Shown here one piece after another: positions 1-11,600 of a DNA stretch of 64,000 bases. The notes beneath the pieces are model-generated. The model did no database searches. It was not told the DNA's origin and saw only the letters and a program-made list of their open reading frames with translations. A program made the position numbers and the translations under genes. Position 1 is the first letter of the stretch. Each line of letters opens with the position of its first letter. The stretch covers positions 4,216,001 through 4,280,000 of the forward strand of contig JAGVVL010000013.1 in assembly GCA_018287875.1 (NCBI GenBank), read 5' to 3'. Source of the stretch: Nigrospora sphaerica. Lineage: Eukaryota > Ascomycota > Sordariomycetes > Amphisphaeriales > Apiosporaceae.

Positions 1-2009
1 CATATGCGGTACCGTCCGAATATCGTATAGGGGTGAGATCTCGTATCGGATTTAGCCTATCTCCATTGGGTCCCATGCTAGACAGGCTTCCCGATTCTGT
101 AAGATCTGCTTTAGGACGGCCGTTTCTTAAGGTGTGAGCTCTGAGGTCTTAAGCTGATCAAGGACTTCCGCTTATCTGTCGTCGGTTAACCTTTGTCCTA
201 ATGGCATAGTTGTGAAGCGTGGTTACATATTCTTTATTAGCCCGTCCTTTGTTCTCGTAGGCATCTCGATTCCTGCCAGCACTGCACCTTTCCAAGACGT
301 GGAGCCTCCTGGAATACTACCATCTGAAGGGTAGTCGTCGACGGGTTGGACCTTTTGCGCCACTGTTTTGTACATGGTGTTGACTTAACTCGAGATAGCG
401 TGTTATCGGACCTCCTGTCCTCGCTGGAGAGATGAGGGCAGTCCTGATCTGCGGCTCGCAGCCCTATCGTCCCCCATGACCTTATCTCGAAGCGACCGTA
501 AAAAGTCCAGTAGGGTATCGTCCGAGAATCCCAGGAGGACATTGTCCTTATGCTCATTGTATAGTGGAGACTCTTAATCAGTGCTATCCGCCGCTCTAAT
601 GACGTTCAGGGAGAATGCTGTTAGTGCGATCTTCTTAGAATCCTTATTAGGGTGGTGCAGCCTTTGGATGCTACTGCGTCGGCTAACAAGCGCAGTAGCC
701 TGGCTTTTTCCGTTGCTGTGGCCATTAATCGAGACTTTCTATTAGTCTGCTTCTCGTCTGGTGTGATGGGGACTCTGATCTTTGTGTTGCCAATTAAGAA
801 TTCCGCTGAGGGCTTCGTATCCACAAGAACGTTGTAGATAAGCGTAGCACGTGTCTTTGATAGGAAGGGCAAGCTAAGGATCATATCGTGGCCTGTTGTC
901 TCTACGCGCACCATTGCAAAGTTGTCCTTCACCTTACAGTCGGCGAGCCACACGTAATCCTCTAATATGCCAACGGTGTTAGTGGGCTTGTCGGTCTCCG
1001 ACCATCCTTTGATTGGTATTGTTCCGTCGACCACGTACAGCGAGTTCTGTTCGTAATAGCGCGACGAGATAATGTTGAGCGCCGCCCTTGTGTCGACCAG
1101 GGCCTAAAGGATGCTCTCATCTCCGGTTGGTCCGACTCTCACTGGGATCCTTCCTAAGGGCTTTGTCCCGACTGACATGCTCGCAATCCTCTCGATAAGC
1201 CGCGCGTCCTTCTAATCAGGGGTTCGGTCGAGTACCGCAGGTAAGCCCTCCATACTGGCTTCTGGTTGTTTAGTGCTTGTCCGTACTAAGTTGACCGTCC
1301 CGGGGTAAATACTTTCGTCGTCCTTAGGTCTCGTCCTTATGCTCCTGATAACGCGCTTAGTTGCTATCTCGAGATTAACGACCTCCTCAATTCCTTGTTG
1401 TCTTTCGACGCTCTCCTTTGCTAACTCGAGCAATCCGAGACCAGCGGCTGGGACTTCACTTATCAGGTCCAGCAGGCTGATCGCGACGTTCTTGTCGCCG
1501 ACAGTTCGCTGCAGTCGTTCCTTCCAGCGCTTGACATCTTAATCAGTGGTCTGCGCAGATAGTCTCATCTCTGGCCCCATCGACTGGCTGGGCTCAGCGT
1601 CCTTCATAACGTATGAACCATCGTTCTTATGTATACGCTTCTCGGCAGCGTTCACAGCCGTCTCTATATCCGAGTCCTGGATCTCTTCGACTGTCGCGAC
1701 TCGGGCGATCGGTTCCTGCTTGGCTTGTACGACCCGGAACCCATCGTTGTCATAGCCAGTGACTTCGTACTGGAAATCTTGCCCAGGTGCGGTAGCGACC
1801 GTGAGGTTGTCGCAGAGTTCGATAGTGGTGATGGAGGGGGTCTTTACGCCTTGATCAACGATGCGCCCATGCTGCTGGCTCTCTTCGGCTTTGTGTATGG
1901 CGACGTCCTCTTGGGTGATCTGGCTGGGCGTCGTGAGGAACAGCATATTCCTAGCAATCGCCTGTTGTCTATACGTCCCCCTCCGATTGACGAAAATGTC
2001 CTTCAGCAA
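1..2009 (-). pseudogene. protease and start of reverse transcriptase of gypsy copy G1
   Basis: A linker frame (2009-1539) is followed by a retropepsin-like segment. Around 1060-1106 the minus strand reads A-L-V-D-T-R-A-A-L-N, where the family signature is D-S/T-G; the Gly is replaced by Arg, which should inactivate it. The flap and C-terminal half of the protease lie in the 1034-621 frame. From about 400 down to 1 the frame reads the pre-RT region (TMYKTVAQKVQPVDD, then QLKTSELTP, CLAWDPMEIG, IRTVPH), interrupted by several stops. RT motifs themselves are beyond the window edge. Confidence 0.7.
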
Positions 2010-2162
2010 CTCCCAGAGGCAAGGGATCCTTCGGCGTCTTGTCTAATCGTTCAGGTCTTCCTGGAGCCATTCGCCTGGTTCCGAACGGGTGCCCATCCGC
2101 CATTGCTTAAGGTCCGGCATAAAGTGAACCACCTTCTCCTGTTCCAGGTAAGCCTTGCAAGG

Positions 2163-2204
2163 GCACCGCGGGCTCTTATGGTTAGGCTTGCCGCAAACAT
2201 AGCA
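2163..2204 (-). other. CCHC zinc knuckle of G1 Gag
   Basis: Minus-strand codons read C-Y-V-C-G-K-P-N-H-K-S-P-R-C, an intact CX2CX4HX4C nucleic-acid-binding knuckle. It lies in the expected place between the Gag body (2541-3170) and the protease (about 1100), and confirms the element type and orientation. Confidence 0.85.
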
Positions 2205-2540
2205 GCTATCGAAATCATGGAACTAGATGAACTCTGGTCGGCTCTCAGGGATGATCCTGTCGAACGAGCCTCGTCCCCCTCGACCTCCTTGGCCGAAGCG
2301 AGAGTAACCGGAGGGTCCTATAGCGTTAATCTGGGGTGGGTCGCGTTGATCATCGCGTGCTCCCAGTGCCGTCATCATCTGGATCCTCATGTTTTCCATT
2401 ATGGCTCGAACTTCATCTATTGGGTCTGGCTGGCTTGGCTTCTGCTGCTGCTGAGGCTGAAAAGGCTGGTACGGATTAACCGGCGGAGGTTGCTGAGCCT
2501 GGACTGGCGGGTTCAGTTGTCTTGCGGTGCACGCGGTCCT

Positions 2541-3452
2541 CTAATCGTGTATCGCTTGCTCTTCCGTATGGATCCTGGCGCTCTCAGGGTCTAGTCTGTT
2601 AGCGAAGGTAATTTCCTTAATCATCCACTTCAGCATATGACTGCAGGTCTCCTGGTAGTCGGCTCCAGGGTTCCATTTGTACAGCTTATGTTGGATGGAC
2701 AGGTGGAATCTCTTAATTAAACCTTCCTTCGTCGCCCTGGCATGCGATCCAGTGGATCCGGCCACGTTCTTGAGCTCCTGCGCGAGGCGCTGGTGTTCTT
2801 GAATGTAGCTGTGGATCTCCTTATAGTTGCTCAGCTTTAGTCCCGACTTAAGGTCGTTCAACTTCTGCGTGACTGGAATCTGCTGTAGCAGATCCCCCAT
2901 CTTGAACTCCGAGATCATGTTGGCCTTCATCTCTCTCCAAGTCTTGCTTTTGTCGAGACAATTCTTGACATTGAACAGCGTCTGCTGACCCTCGCAATAG
3001 GCCAACACTTCGTCCATCAGGTCTTGATTAGAGAATCTGTACCTTCGCATGTGCAGGTCAAATATCTCGAGAAAGCTGGACACGTTGTTCCTATCAAAAC
3101 GCAAGTGGGGGTATCTGCTGGGGTCCGGAGGGGGTCGCGACATCGCCCATACCCAGGGAGGAACTTCCATTGGATGCGCATGGCCTTGATCAGGATGAGG
3201 ATAAGCAGGACCTGGCCCGTTTTACGTTCCTTTTCCTTTCTCAGTTGCCATTGCATCCAGTTGGTCAGGGTCTGCCTGCGAATATTGCTGGTGGACTTCG
3301 TTATTCGGCGTCTTTTTAGGGGTATTGTCAATTGCAAGGCTTTTTGGGGCAAAGTTCTGATCAGAGTCGTCGGAGGTAGACATAATACTTGCTTCGTGCT
3401 CAGTGTCCTGTCCATGATGTCCCCTTTTATTGTGACGATTATAAATAGTCAC
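2541..3452 (-). pseudogene. gag of gypsy copy G1 (frameshifted)
   Basis: The N-terminal part is an acidic, low-complexity frame from an ATG at 3452 to a stop at 3222. A second frame (3170-2541) carries the conserved Gag body, with FLEIFDLHMRRY, LIKRFHLSIQHKLY and SHMLKWMIKEITFANRLD. The two are out of phase, so a frameshift lies near 3170-3225. Capsid-type Gag proteins of fungal gypsy elements have this composition of helices followed by a zinc knuckle; here the knuckle lies downstream at 2163-2204. No sign of host function. Confidence 0.75.
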
Positions 3453-4680
3453 TCGACTCTAAGGTCGTAGCCATCTTAGCCGACGACTCTGGTAACTTCG
3501 TCTCCTCTTCCCCGCACTTTGTTAATTAGAGCATCGTACTAACTGACCTTCCCACTTGGGATAGTCCGCAATTGTTAGTCTTATCTTCATGGCTGTCTGG
3601 AAGACCCTTATAAGGAGGTCTAAAGTGGACACTAGTCCACCTAGACTCCAGCATGCCATTCGTAGTACCATAATTAGTAGTATCCATATCTTATCTTACA
3701 GCTTATGCAGTGCATTGCTGGCTTCAGCGTGCCGCTTAACATAACTCGAATTGTCAGCATCGCGCTGTCCTTACTGGAAACTTTTCCGTTTTACCCCAAC
3801 ATTGGGTCTCTGTGCATTTCGTAACTGGCGCTTTTCACGCTGATTAATAATTCCCACCATTATATGAGGTCTCGTCGGTAATCAAAAGAGGGGTAATACT
3901 TCCTGAAAGTCCGGTCTGTTAGGGTACTCAATCTTCCCTCAACAACAGATCCGCAACTCGGTATCTTCAGCACGTCTTCAATGCTTCATCGTCTCTCTCT
4001 CTCTTCTGACTGTTAATCAAGAGGTTCACAGTTCGAGCCTATGGGGGGGAGCCATAGAACAGATAAACACTAGGTGTAGTGCCTGGTGGAAAGACGCGGT
4101 CGTGAGGTCGATCCCTGATAATGTGATAGATATGCCCTCGATTTAGGACGTGCAAGTCCTTAATTAAGGGTATGTCTATCACTTAAGTAAAAGTGAGGTC
4201 CAACTGGGACAATAACTGGGACAAAAACGGTTACGAGTGATGGTCTCAAAAGATAAAAAGAAGTGAACATGTCTTGTTGTTGTCTTATCTCTACGGTGGA
4301 AGCTGGACGGCTACTTATAGGTGCAAGTCCTTGATCAGACCCCTGGCATTGGGTGCTTACGTACCCTAGCCCCGTCTCACTATCTTTAAAGCGGATCCGG
4401 CACTGCTTAGCTAAGCTGCTAAAAGTCCTTTAGTGCCTATTGCGAGTTCTTTAAGTGCTTAATAGGCTCCTATATATTTTCTTCTAATAAGTATCCCTTC
4501 TATTTTGAAAGGTATTCTTATAAACCCTTGTTTCTTCTTTTATCGAGAATAGTCTTAACTTTATATTTCTATTAATCTAATTCGATTTTTAACGTTGCTT
4601 CGAGTTTAGCGTTTACTAATGCAGGTTCGAGTAGCGAAATATAAAATATAGGATGTATCTTTATAGTGTCCGGTAGCGAT
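3453..4680. other. Non-coding stretch between two gypsy copies
   Basis: No sustained frame and no recognisable domain. It probably contains the 5' leader and LTR of G1 and the 3' LTR of G2, but I could not pair up LTR ends. It includes a tRNA-Asn-like fragment at 4004-4054 and a short duplicated phrase (GTGCAAGTCCTT near 4149 and 4320). The part beyond 4440 becomes strongly AT-rich. Confidence 0.5.
4004..4054 (+). other. 3' half of a tRNA-Asn(GTT)-like sequence
   Basis: The stretch reads like the anticodon arm, variable loop and T-arm of a fungal tRNA-Asn: TCTGACTGTTAATCA (anticodon GTT in its loop), then AGGTTCACAGTTCGAGCC. The 5' half (acceptor and D-arm) is not present upstream, where there is a CT-rich run instead. 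It is therefore a tRNA fragment or tRNA-derived repeat piece, not a working tRNA gene. Chance resemblance cannot be fully excluded. Confidence 0.4.
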
Positions 4681-4699
4681 AATCTATAGTTGGTTATTA

Positions 4700-6300
4700 A
4701 AATAACTTTTTCGACTTCGAATAGTCCAATCTTTTAAAGTCGAGTTTTTTGCTAGGTGGCTTAGTTTTAATATTTTTACAGAGTAGGTAAACTTTGTCTC
4801 CTCTTTTAAAGGTTGGTCTCTTTAACCTTACTTAGTTGTAGTATGCCTTTATTCTTCCTTATAAGAAGATAAGGTCTTCTTATAGTGTTCTCTGTATATC
4901 GACGATCTATGCAACTGCAATTCTTATAAACAGGGCGTCTTCCCTTTCGATTATTAGTCGTATAACCTTTAAGTTGAATCCATAGTTGGCCTTAAATAGT
5001 GACATGCTGAGTAATGTGTTGTTAGCACTGTTATAGGAGATCTGTGCTATTAGCAATAGTCTAATCCAGTTATTCTATCGGTAGTTAACATAGCATTATA
5101 GGTACTATTTAAGTGTTTGGTTTATTCTTTGTTGCAGGTATAGGACTTATCCTACACCGTTCTCTGTCACTACGGACTAAGCTATGCACTTAACGAGAAG
5201 CTAGTCCTTTAACCGAGCCTATCCTAAAGCTTGGGCCAGCCTACCCTGGAGCACGGGCCAGCTTACCCGCAAGCATGGCCCGCTTTACCCACAAGCGTGG
5301 CGTATGCCACGTGGAAGCTTCTGCAAGTTTTCACGAGTTTCTACGTGGCCACCTGAAGCTCCCACAAGCCCCTATGAGGCTCCACGAACCTCTATAAGGT
5401 TCCATATGCTTTTAAGCCACGTAATCACTTACGCAATCACTTACGTGTCTTCCTATTTGTATTACTAAGAGGATAAGGGTTTAACGAGTATAAGTAAAGG
5501 CTGAATCTCTCCTCTTCGTGTAACTAGTCTGTCCTGAAGCAAGCAAGCACACGAAATACAGTCTCGTTTCTTTTGAAGAGAAGTTCCTTATTCTTCCGTG
5601 TTTCTCTATAAGAAACAACCTCCGAGATCGAAAGAGCCCTTATAAAGGGTTGCTTCCTCTTCCGATCGAACCGCTACTTCTAACATTCTTTCTATCTGTC
5701 TATCCGTCTATGGGTGATAGGCCGTGGACAGCTTATACTTAACACCTAGCTGTGTTATAAGTGATTTCTAGAATTTACTAGTGAACAGTTTATCTCGGTT
5801 AGAGATGATTTGCTCTGACAACCTATGTTGGCTGACGACAGTTTTAAGGAAGGCGTATACAAGTTCTTCTACATTGCTTAACTCCTTATATAGTATGTAA
5901 TACGTGTACTTTTTAAGTTTGTCTGTGATAACAAGGATACTAATATAGACTGCTTACGTTATAGGTTCCTTCGATAGTGGTAGTTTCATAATGAAGTCTA
6001 ATACAATTGTTTTCCAGGCCTTACCTGGTGGTAATATAAGCTAGAGTTCTCTATATAGCTTATAACGTGAGGCTTTAGCCATGTTATATAGATCGCATTC
6101 TTTAATAACGGTTACGATAATGTCTCTTAAGTTAAGGCAATTGTACTATCGTTTAATCTATATCATAGTCTTGAACCTTCCTTAGTATCTATAAGCAAGG
6201 TGCTTGTGGAAGTTCTTAACAAGTTTAACTTGAAGACATTCAAAGATCTTGGTCTTACTATTATACCTGGTTAGTTCGTTACCGCTAATCTTTCGAATTC
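4700..6300 (-). pseudogene. integrase of gypsy copy G2, split by a solo LTR
   Basis: The minus strand reads ISNRDKLFTSKF, LGVKYKLSTAYHP and TDRQIERM up to 5686. It resumes after the inserted LTR at 5129 with QRINQTLK, MSLFKANYGFNLK and LKRPTFKRGDKVYLL. This is the catalytic core and C-terminal domain of a Tf/gypsy-type integrase. Stops replace expected Trp and Gln codons (for example in the K-F-stop-K-S segment near 5770). The clean join across the LTR shows the insertion is precise. Confidence 0.8.
5130..5685 (-). repeat. Solo LTR of the copia family (LTR-A), with 5-bp target duplication
   Basis: This is a 556-bp segment with TGTTGCAGG at one end and CTTCTAACA at the other, about as long as the copies at 8171-8749 and 21874-22460 and alike along the whole length. 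It is flanked on both sides by TTCTT (5125-5129 and 5686-5690), a perfect 5-bp target-site duplication, and interrupts the gypsy integrase frame. It includes a GCAAGCAAGC microsatellite and a GC-richer core (GGGCCAGCCTACCC). No internal element sequence remains, so it arose by LTR-LTR recombination. Confidence 0.9.
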
Positions 6301-6699
6301 GCTTATCCTAATCCTTGTGTTATACACGATATACTACGTCGAGTTGCCTAATAGGCACGAGATTTCCGTCTGGGTTTTTAGTAAGAATTATATGTGTCTC
6401 AATTAGTACTTCTTATTTATAATCTAGTTAGCGGCTTAAGAAATTGATCCTGCCGTTCTTATTACCCTTACAGTAGATAATAATAAAATTAAATTCTAAT
6501 AGGAATTCTATTTAATAGATCTGTCGCTTATTGAGTTCCTTATTTATTGTGAATAATACAAGGTTCTTATAATTTTTATATACCTTAACTTAATAAGTTG
6601 TACCGCTTAAATAATGTTTCCACTCTTAGAATGCTTCGATAATAGCTATTAACTCTTTATTATAAATCTGGTAATTAAGTTGTGGTCTGTTAAGCTTCT

Positions 6700-8170
6700 T
6701 CGAGAAGAAAGCTATAGGGTATAGCTTCCTATTCTCGTCTGCTTAGCTTAGTTAGCCTCCGATTACGTAGTCTAACGTGTTGGTCTCGACCTCGAAGGGT
6801 TATATAAGATCGGCTATATATAGTACTGGCTCGTCGGTGATCCTTTTCTTCAGTTCATTAAAGGCTGTTTCTTCCTTATCCGTCCACTAAAAGTCGGCGT
6901 CCTTACAGGTCAGGTTCGTTAAGGGAGTGGCGATTTTTCCGAACTGGTGAATAAACATCCTATAGTAGTTTGCCAATCCTAAGAAGGATCGCATATTACT
7001 TACGTTTTAAGGAGTTAGCTAGTTTTTAACTGCTAATACTTTAGACTCTTCTATACGGATTTCTCCTATAAATATTATATATCTTAAATAGTTAACTCGT
7101 TCTTATTCGAACTCGCTTTTCTTAGGGTTGACAAGTAGCTTTACATTGCAGAGTGCTTATAGAACTAGTTTAATATGCTCTCGGTGTTGCTCGAGATTTT
7201 CTAAGTAGATAAGGATGTCGTCGAGGTAGATAACAACGAACTTATCGATAAAGTCGCGTAAGATATAATTCATTATATTCTGGAAGCTTGCTGGCGTATT
7301 AATCAGACCAAAAGGCATTACTAGATATTCGAAATGTCTATACTTAGTTCGGAATACCGTTTTCTACTCTTCGCCTTCCTTAATATATATAAGGTTGTAT
7401 CTATTAGGTAAGTCAAGGGCTGTAAAGATCTTAGCCCTACCTAATTTATCCTATAGGTCGCTGATTAATAGTAGTAGGTAGTAGTTTTTGACTGTTATTT
7501 TGTTAAGCTTCCTATAGTCGATATATAGTCGCCATTTCTTCTTACTATCCTTACCGGCCTTCATCAAGACGAAGAGTATAGGATATCCGGCTGGCAATGT
7601 TAATAATCTAATGTTGCCTTTTATAAGGTTCTCTTTAAGGTATTCTTTAAGTATTTCCTTATATTCGGATATGAGTCAGTATGTTAGTATAAATTCAAGC
7701 TCATGGCTTTCTTTTAAGGGTATCATATAATCCTATCTGTTATACTCTGGTAATCCTGTAGGTAGTTTTCCACTAAATAAGTTATTGAACTCCCGGTATT
7801 GTTTTAATACTTCGGGTCTTAGTTTCGACTCGACTTCCTTATCCTCCTATATCCTTAAGTAGGCTCGAAAGGTTATAGGCTTGCTTAAGGGTCTTCTTTA
7901 ACAACGCTTTTTAAAGGCTAAGTCTCTTCTTAGTGTATCCTATTAGACTTAGCTAGTTATCCAGTTAACTTTAGAATTGCTTTTCTATAACTAGGATATC
8001 CTTAAAATTATATTGTAACCTGATATATCGGCGATATTGTATATAAGAGTTTCTATCTTCTTGAGTAGGTGTATTAAGAGGGGCGCAGTCTCCTTTAACA
8101 CTTTTTTATAGTTATACGCGAAGGGCTCTCTATTTGCCGCGTTAAGTCAGTAAGGGGCGTCTTTTATTAT
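6700..8170 (-). pseudogene. protease C-terminus, RT and RNase H of gypsy copy G2
   Basis: Minus-strand landmarks in order are SGKLPTGLPEYN and ESHELEFI (linker), KKKWRLYIDYRKLNKITVKN (RT palm), [18 protein letters not shown], then [11 protein letters not shown], the catalytic YLDD box at about 7200-7240, and FEVETNTLDYVIGG (RNase H start) near 6800. The key aspartates of YLDD survive but the frame holds many stops. A solo LTR sits immediately upstream at 8171, splitting the protease. Confidence 0.8.
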
Positions 8171-8749
8171 TGTTAAAAGTATAGGGCTTACCCCTATACC
8201 GTTATCCTTCGTTAAGGACTTAGCTATGCACTTAACGGAAAGCTAGTCCTTTAACCGAGCCTATCCTAGAGCTCGGGCCAGCCTACCCTGGAGCACGGGC
8301 CAGCTTACCCGCAAGCATGGCCCGCTTTACCCACAAGCGTGGCGTACGCCACGTGGAAGCTTCTGCAAGTTTCCATGAGTTTCCACGAGTTTCTACGTAG
8401 CTCCCTGAAGCTCCCACGAGCCCTCATAAGGCTCCACAAACCTCTATAAGGTTCCATATGATTCTAAGCCACGTAATCACTTACGCAATCACTTACGCGT
8501 TCTTTTCTTTGTATTACTAAGAGGATAAGGGTTTAACGGGTACAAGTAAAGGCTGAATCTCCCCTCTTCGTGTATCTAGTCTGTCTAGAAGCAAGCAAGC
8601 AAGCAAGCAACTTAGAGATCTCACTCTCTACCCCTCAAGAGAAGTTCCTACTCTTCCGTGTTCCTTTATCCTTAAGGAACGGCCTCCGAGATCGAAAGAG
8701 CCCTTATAAAAGGTTGCTTCCTCTTCCAATCAAACCACCACTTCCAACA
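8171..8749 (-). repeat. Second solo LTR of the copia family (LTR-A)
   Basis: A 579-bp copy of the same LTR, beginning TGTTAAAAG and ending CTTCCAACA. The flanks ATTAT (8166-8170) and ATTTT (8750-8754) match in 4 of 5 bases, consistent with a mutated target duplication. Gypsy protease-region sequence continues on both sides. The internal CAAG microsatellite is longer here (five units near 8588-8608). Confidence 0.85.
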
Positions 8750-10139
8750 ATTTTCCATAGTATCCGGAGTTTGTTAACGATTCGTGGAGAAAAATAGTTT
8801 CCTTAAGCTCTACTATCGATTAATATAGGTACTTTATATCCTATAACTTATACTAGTAATATTAGCAATTTATATCTATTATAGTGGTGTCTTCCTTTAT
8901 TACTTATTATATATAGGGACTTATAGTTCTGCTAAGCCAAGTGTAGTCCCTTTGTAACTAGCGTCGGTCTTTTCCTGACTTCTTAGCTTATTACTAGCGA
9001 GTAGCTCTAGCTTACCTCGCGGTTTCCTTATTTATTTAAGCGCCTTAGTATGTTAAGTGTCCTATATATTCTTTCAAGGTCAGGTCGTCGTTAAATAACA
9101 ATATATATTCTATTAAATCGATAGTCTTCAGCGTCGACGTTCTAGTTAATAAGGCTCCTTCTTTTTTGTAAAAAGTAGGGTTATATAGTATTGGAACTTT
9201 AATAAGTTCCTTTACCTTATATCCTTCTAAAGGCATAATTAGCTATGCTTTTCGTTATTTGCGAACTTTCTGTTTATAAAGAACCTTCAACTTTATTTAT
9301 ACTTCGGCCTTTTTAAGTCCGTGGATATAATATTGGTATATTACGCACTAGTGCTATTCGAGTTCTCTATCTATATAAACTCGTGGATACTCGAGAGGTG
9401 CTTTAAGTAATAAAAAACCACTCCGTTTAATAAGTTTAACAATAGTTTTGTCAACTTCCTTTAAGGTGTATAGGCAATGGAACGCTTATTTAAGAACCTA
9501 TTAAGGAAATACGTGATTTCGGAGCTTCTCTCTTAGGTGGTAGATACAGGCGTCGTAAATATAAGAGATCTATATTAGCTCTCTATAGCGTTTAGTATAA
9601 GGGTGAACTCTTTTGTTATCGCCGAATCTTGGTCTTCGTTATATCTGGCCGTTATTTTAGGCGGCGTTAATAAGTCTTTCCGCTAGGTAGTTCTAGTTAA
9701 GGAATACTCCTTTAAATAAGATCTAGCTATCGCCTTTTATACTTCGGTGGTATATAGCTTGCTTATTAAGTGTCTTATCGGAGTACTTATTTATTTTGTG
9801 AGGTTCCGGGAACTCGACCTATTATCGGAGTTCTTCTTTATCGTCGCTGCTTTCTTCAACTAAGAACCGTTCCTCGTGGATGTCTTATTATAGTACCATC
9901 GCGAGAGTACGTGTCTGTCGTGGCTGTTGAGGGTATTATCCGGCGCTATCCTTAGCTGACCGGTGGGTGTTATAGTTATCGTTATAATATGCCGTCTAAT
10001 TAAGTTTGTCGTGGGGTATACTGGGGGTACTCGTGACTTCCTTTCCCACTCTATCTAGTGCCGTAGTGTCGCTATGTTAAAGGACGTTAACACGTCGCTC
10101 AGGGACTTTTTGCTACTATCAGGGCTTCTTTAGTTCCTT
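8750..10139 (-). pseudogene. gag-protease linker region of gypsy copy G2
   Basis: AT-rich and full of stops. The only frame of note on the minus strand is 63 codons at 9236-9045 (MPLEGYKVKELIKVP...), which fits the region between Gag and protease but carries no diagnostic motif. I infer that it belongs to G2 from continuity on both sides. Confidence 0.4.
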
Positions 10140-11136
10140 ATATAGATAGGCGTATAGGATATCCTTCCTTCCTACAGTTGTAGCACTTGCCTTGAAATAT
10201 GGGCTTATCGTAGTAGGTTACATTAAGGTCTATTAGTCCCAAATAATTACCGTAGGAGGTCTTGTTCCTCTATCCTTTATTATTACGTTGGAAGGGCTAA
10301 TTCGCCTCTCGCTTCTTTCCAAAGTTAGTAACTATAGGTTTATAGATAGCTTATTATCTTTTACGCTTTATCTTTCTTTTGTAAAGTCTGTTATCGATGC
10401 GCATAACAAGCTCGATATACTTGGAGAGCTCGCTAAGGTAATCTATTTTAGCGACCTCGTCCTTAATTTCTTCCTTAAGACCGTGGTAGAACTGGGCAAT
10501 GTAGGTATCATCGTCCCAGTCTAACTTGGAGATGATTTGTCGGAATCCGGCTGCGTATATAGCGGCGGACTTTTTCTACTGGTGCTTTATAAGCTGTCGC
10601 TTGGCTATACGGACTTCGTCTGGGCTCCTAAAGGTGCCCTTAAGCTTAACTTCGAATATCTCGTAGCTTCCGAAAATTGCTTTAGTCTTATCCTCTTAAA
10701 GATTCTCTTTATTAATTAGATAGTCTCTTATTATAGGTTCAAACCACGCGAGGGCGTCGCCTTAGAGGTATCCAGCGATATATATAAATTAAAGTCGTTA
10801 AGGAAGCTATTAGAGTAGTACTTTAAGTAGGCCTTGGCCTACGTAAGGAACATCTGGACGTTCCCATCCCTGCTATTGTAAAGCGTAAGACCGGGGTACT
10901 TGTGCTTTCCCTGGTCCCCATTTTTGGCGGCGATCTACTACTGGAGCTGTATAATATCGTATTAGAGGGTTGCGACACTCTATTAAAAAGCGTTGATTAT
11001 ATTGTATAGCTCCTAAGAGGTATCGGCAGCTGCAGGCTGTGCAGTCGGTTAAAGAGTCGCTGGGGCTCGCTGACCTGTGGTAGGTGCAGGTGTAGTTGGG
11101 GTTTGAGGTGCTATTATGTCGAGAGTTAGTGTCCAA
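10140..11136 (-). pseudogene. gag of gypsy copy G2
   Basis: The minus strand around 10890-10750 reads HKYPGLTLYNSRDGNVQMF and AKAYLKYYSNSFLNDF, typical of gypsy Gag capsid regions. Near 10150-10200 a knuckle reads C-Y-N-C-R-K-E-G-Y, in which the expected His is Tyr (CAC to TAC), again a C-to-T change. Multiple in-frame stops. No product expected. Confidence 0.65.
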
Positions 11137-11175
11137 GTAGTTAACGGTGACTAACCTAAGTATAAGTGATTAAAA

Positions 11176-11600
11176 TGTAATAAAGCGCTATACTTAAGTA
11201 CTGTGTAATGTAGGGTCTGTATAATCCGGGATAGAGAGCGTCTATTTAACTTAAACACTAGTTATTAGGTAACTAAATAACTGAGGGTACTTACCTAAGT
11301 AACTCGTCTGAACTTTATAATAGGTCGTTAAGAGGTTACTTCTATCTATAGGTAAGATAGATGCTTAAATTAATCACTAAGGTAATAACTGTTTATATAG
11401 GAAATCCTCCTAACTTATATACTAAGTTATTCCTTTACTGATACCCTGGATCACCTTGGATTACTACTGATCTAACTGATCCTTTAATGTTGGCTCATTA
11501 ACATCGTTGCTGATCCTGTACTAGAGGCTCACCAGTGGCCCCACTGATCCATCCCGTGGATCAGTGCCAAGCCTAGTGATCCATCACGTGACCTGGCCTT
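11176..11600 (-). repeat. Dispersed LTR-like repeat (LTR-B), copy 1
   Basis: This region starts TGTAATAAAGCGCTATAC and includes the phrases shared by the family: a GTCTGTATAATCCGGG-type segment, AGAGAGCGTCT, CTATCTATAGGTAAGATAGATGC and ATGCC/ACCCTGGATCA. The same string of phrases, in the same order, occurs at about 20.1-20.57, 30.67-31.1, 31.1-31.4, 31.6-32.03 and 33.64-34.01 kb in both orientations. TG...CA ends and size (about 420-470 bp) suggest solo LTRs of one family. The outer end is not sharply defined. Confidence 0.6.

Larger units (their letters stand above)
1..3452 (-). mobile_element. Ty3/gypsy retrotransposon (copy G1), gag to start of RT, truncated by window edge
   Basis: Read on the minus strand this stretch gives, in retroelement order, a Gag-like protein, a CCHC zinc knuckle, a retropepsin-like domain and the start of a reverse transcriptase, then leaves the window at base 1. 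The frame is broken repeatedly by stops and shifts, so this is a dead copy. Base composition is near normal, unlike the AT-rich copy that follows, so it has decayed less or differently. The LTR upstream of the gag start was not identified. Family assignment rests on domain order and on the typical pre-RT sequence (NTMYKTVAQKVQPVDD) near 330-390; the rest of pol lies outside the window. Confidence 0.8.
4680..11136 (-). mobile_element. Ty3/gypsy retrotransposon (copy G2), RIP-degraded, with two nested solo LTRs
   Basis: The minus strand gives a complete gypsy order: Gag (about 11.1-10.2 kb), zinc knuckle, protease region (about 8.2-7.9 kb), RT (7.7-7.1 kb), RNase H (about 6.9-6.7 kb) and integrase (6.3-4.7 kb). 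Stop codons occur every few dozen codons and mostly read as TAG or TAA where family members have Trp or Gln, the pattern of C-to-T change at CpA. Two copia-family LTRs (5130-5685 and 8171-8749) interrupt the integrase and protease regions, so this copy is older than those insertions. Own LTRs not resolved. Confidence 0.85.

Noticed and set aside
652..2594. Plus-strand frames, including a 321-codon one at 1629-2594
   Set aside because: They lie antisense to the gypsy gag-pol, whose minus-strand motifs (zinc knuckle, protease, pre-RT) are clear. No motif is found on the plus strand.
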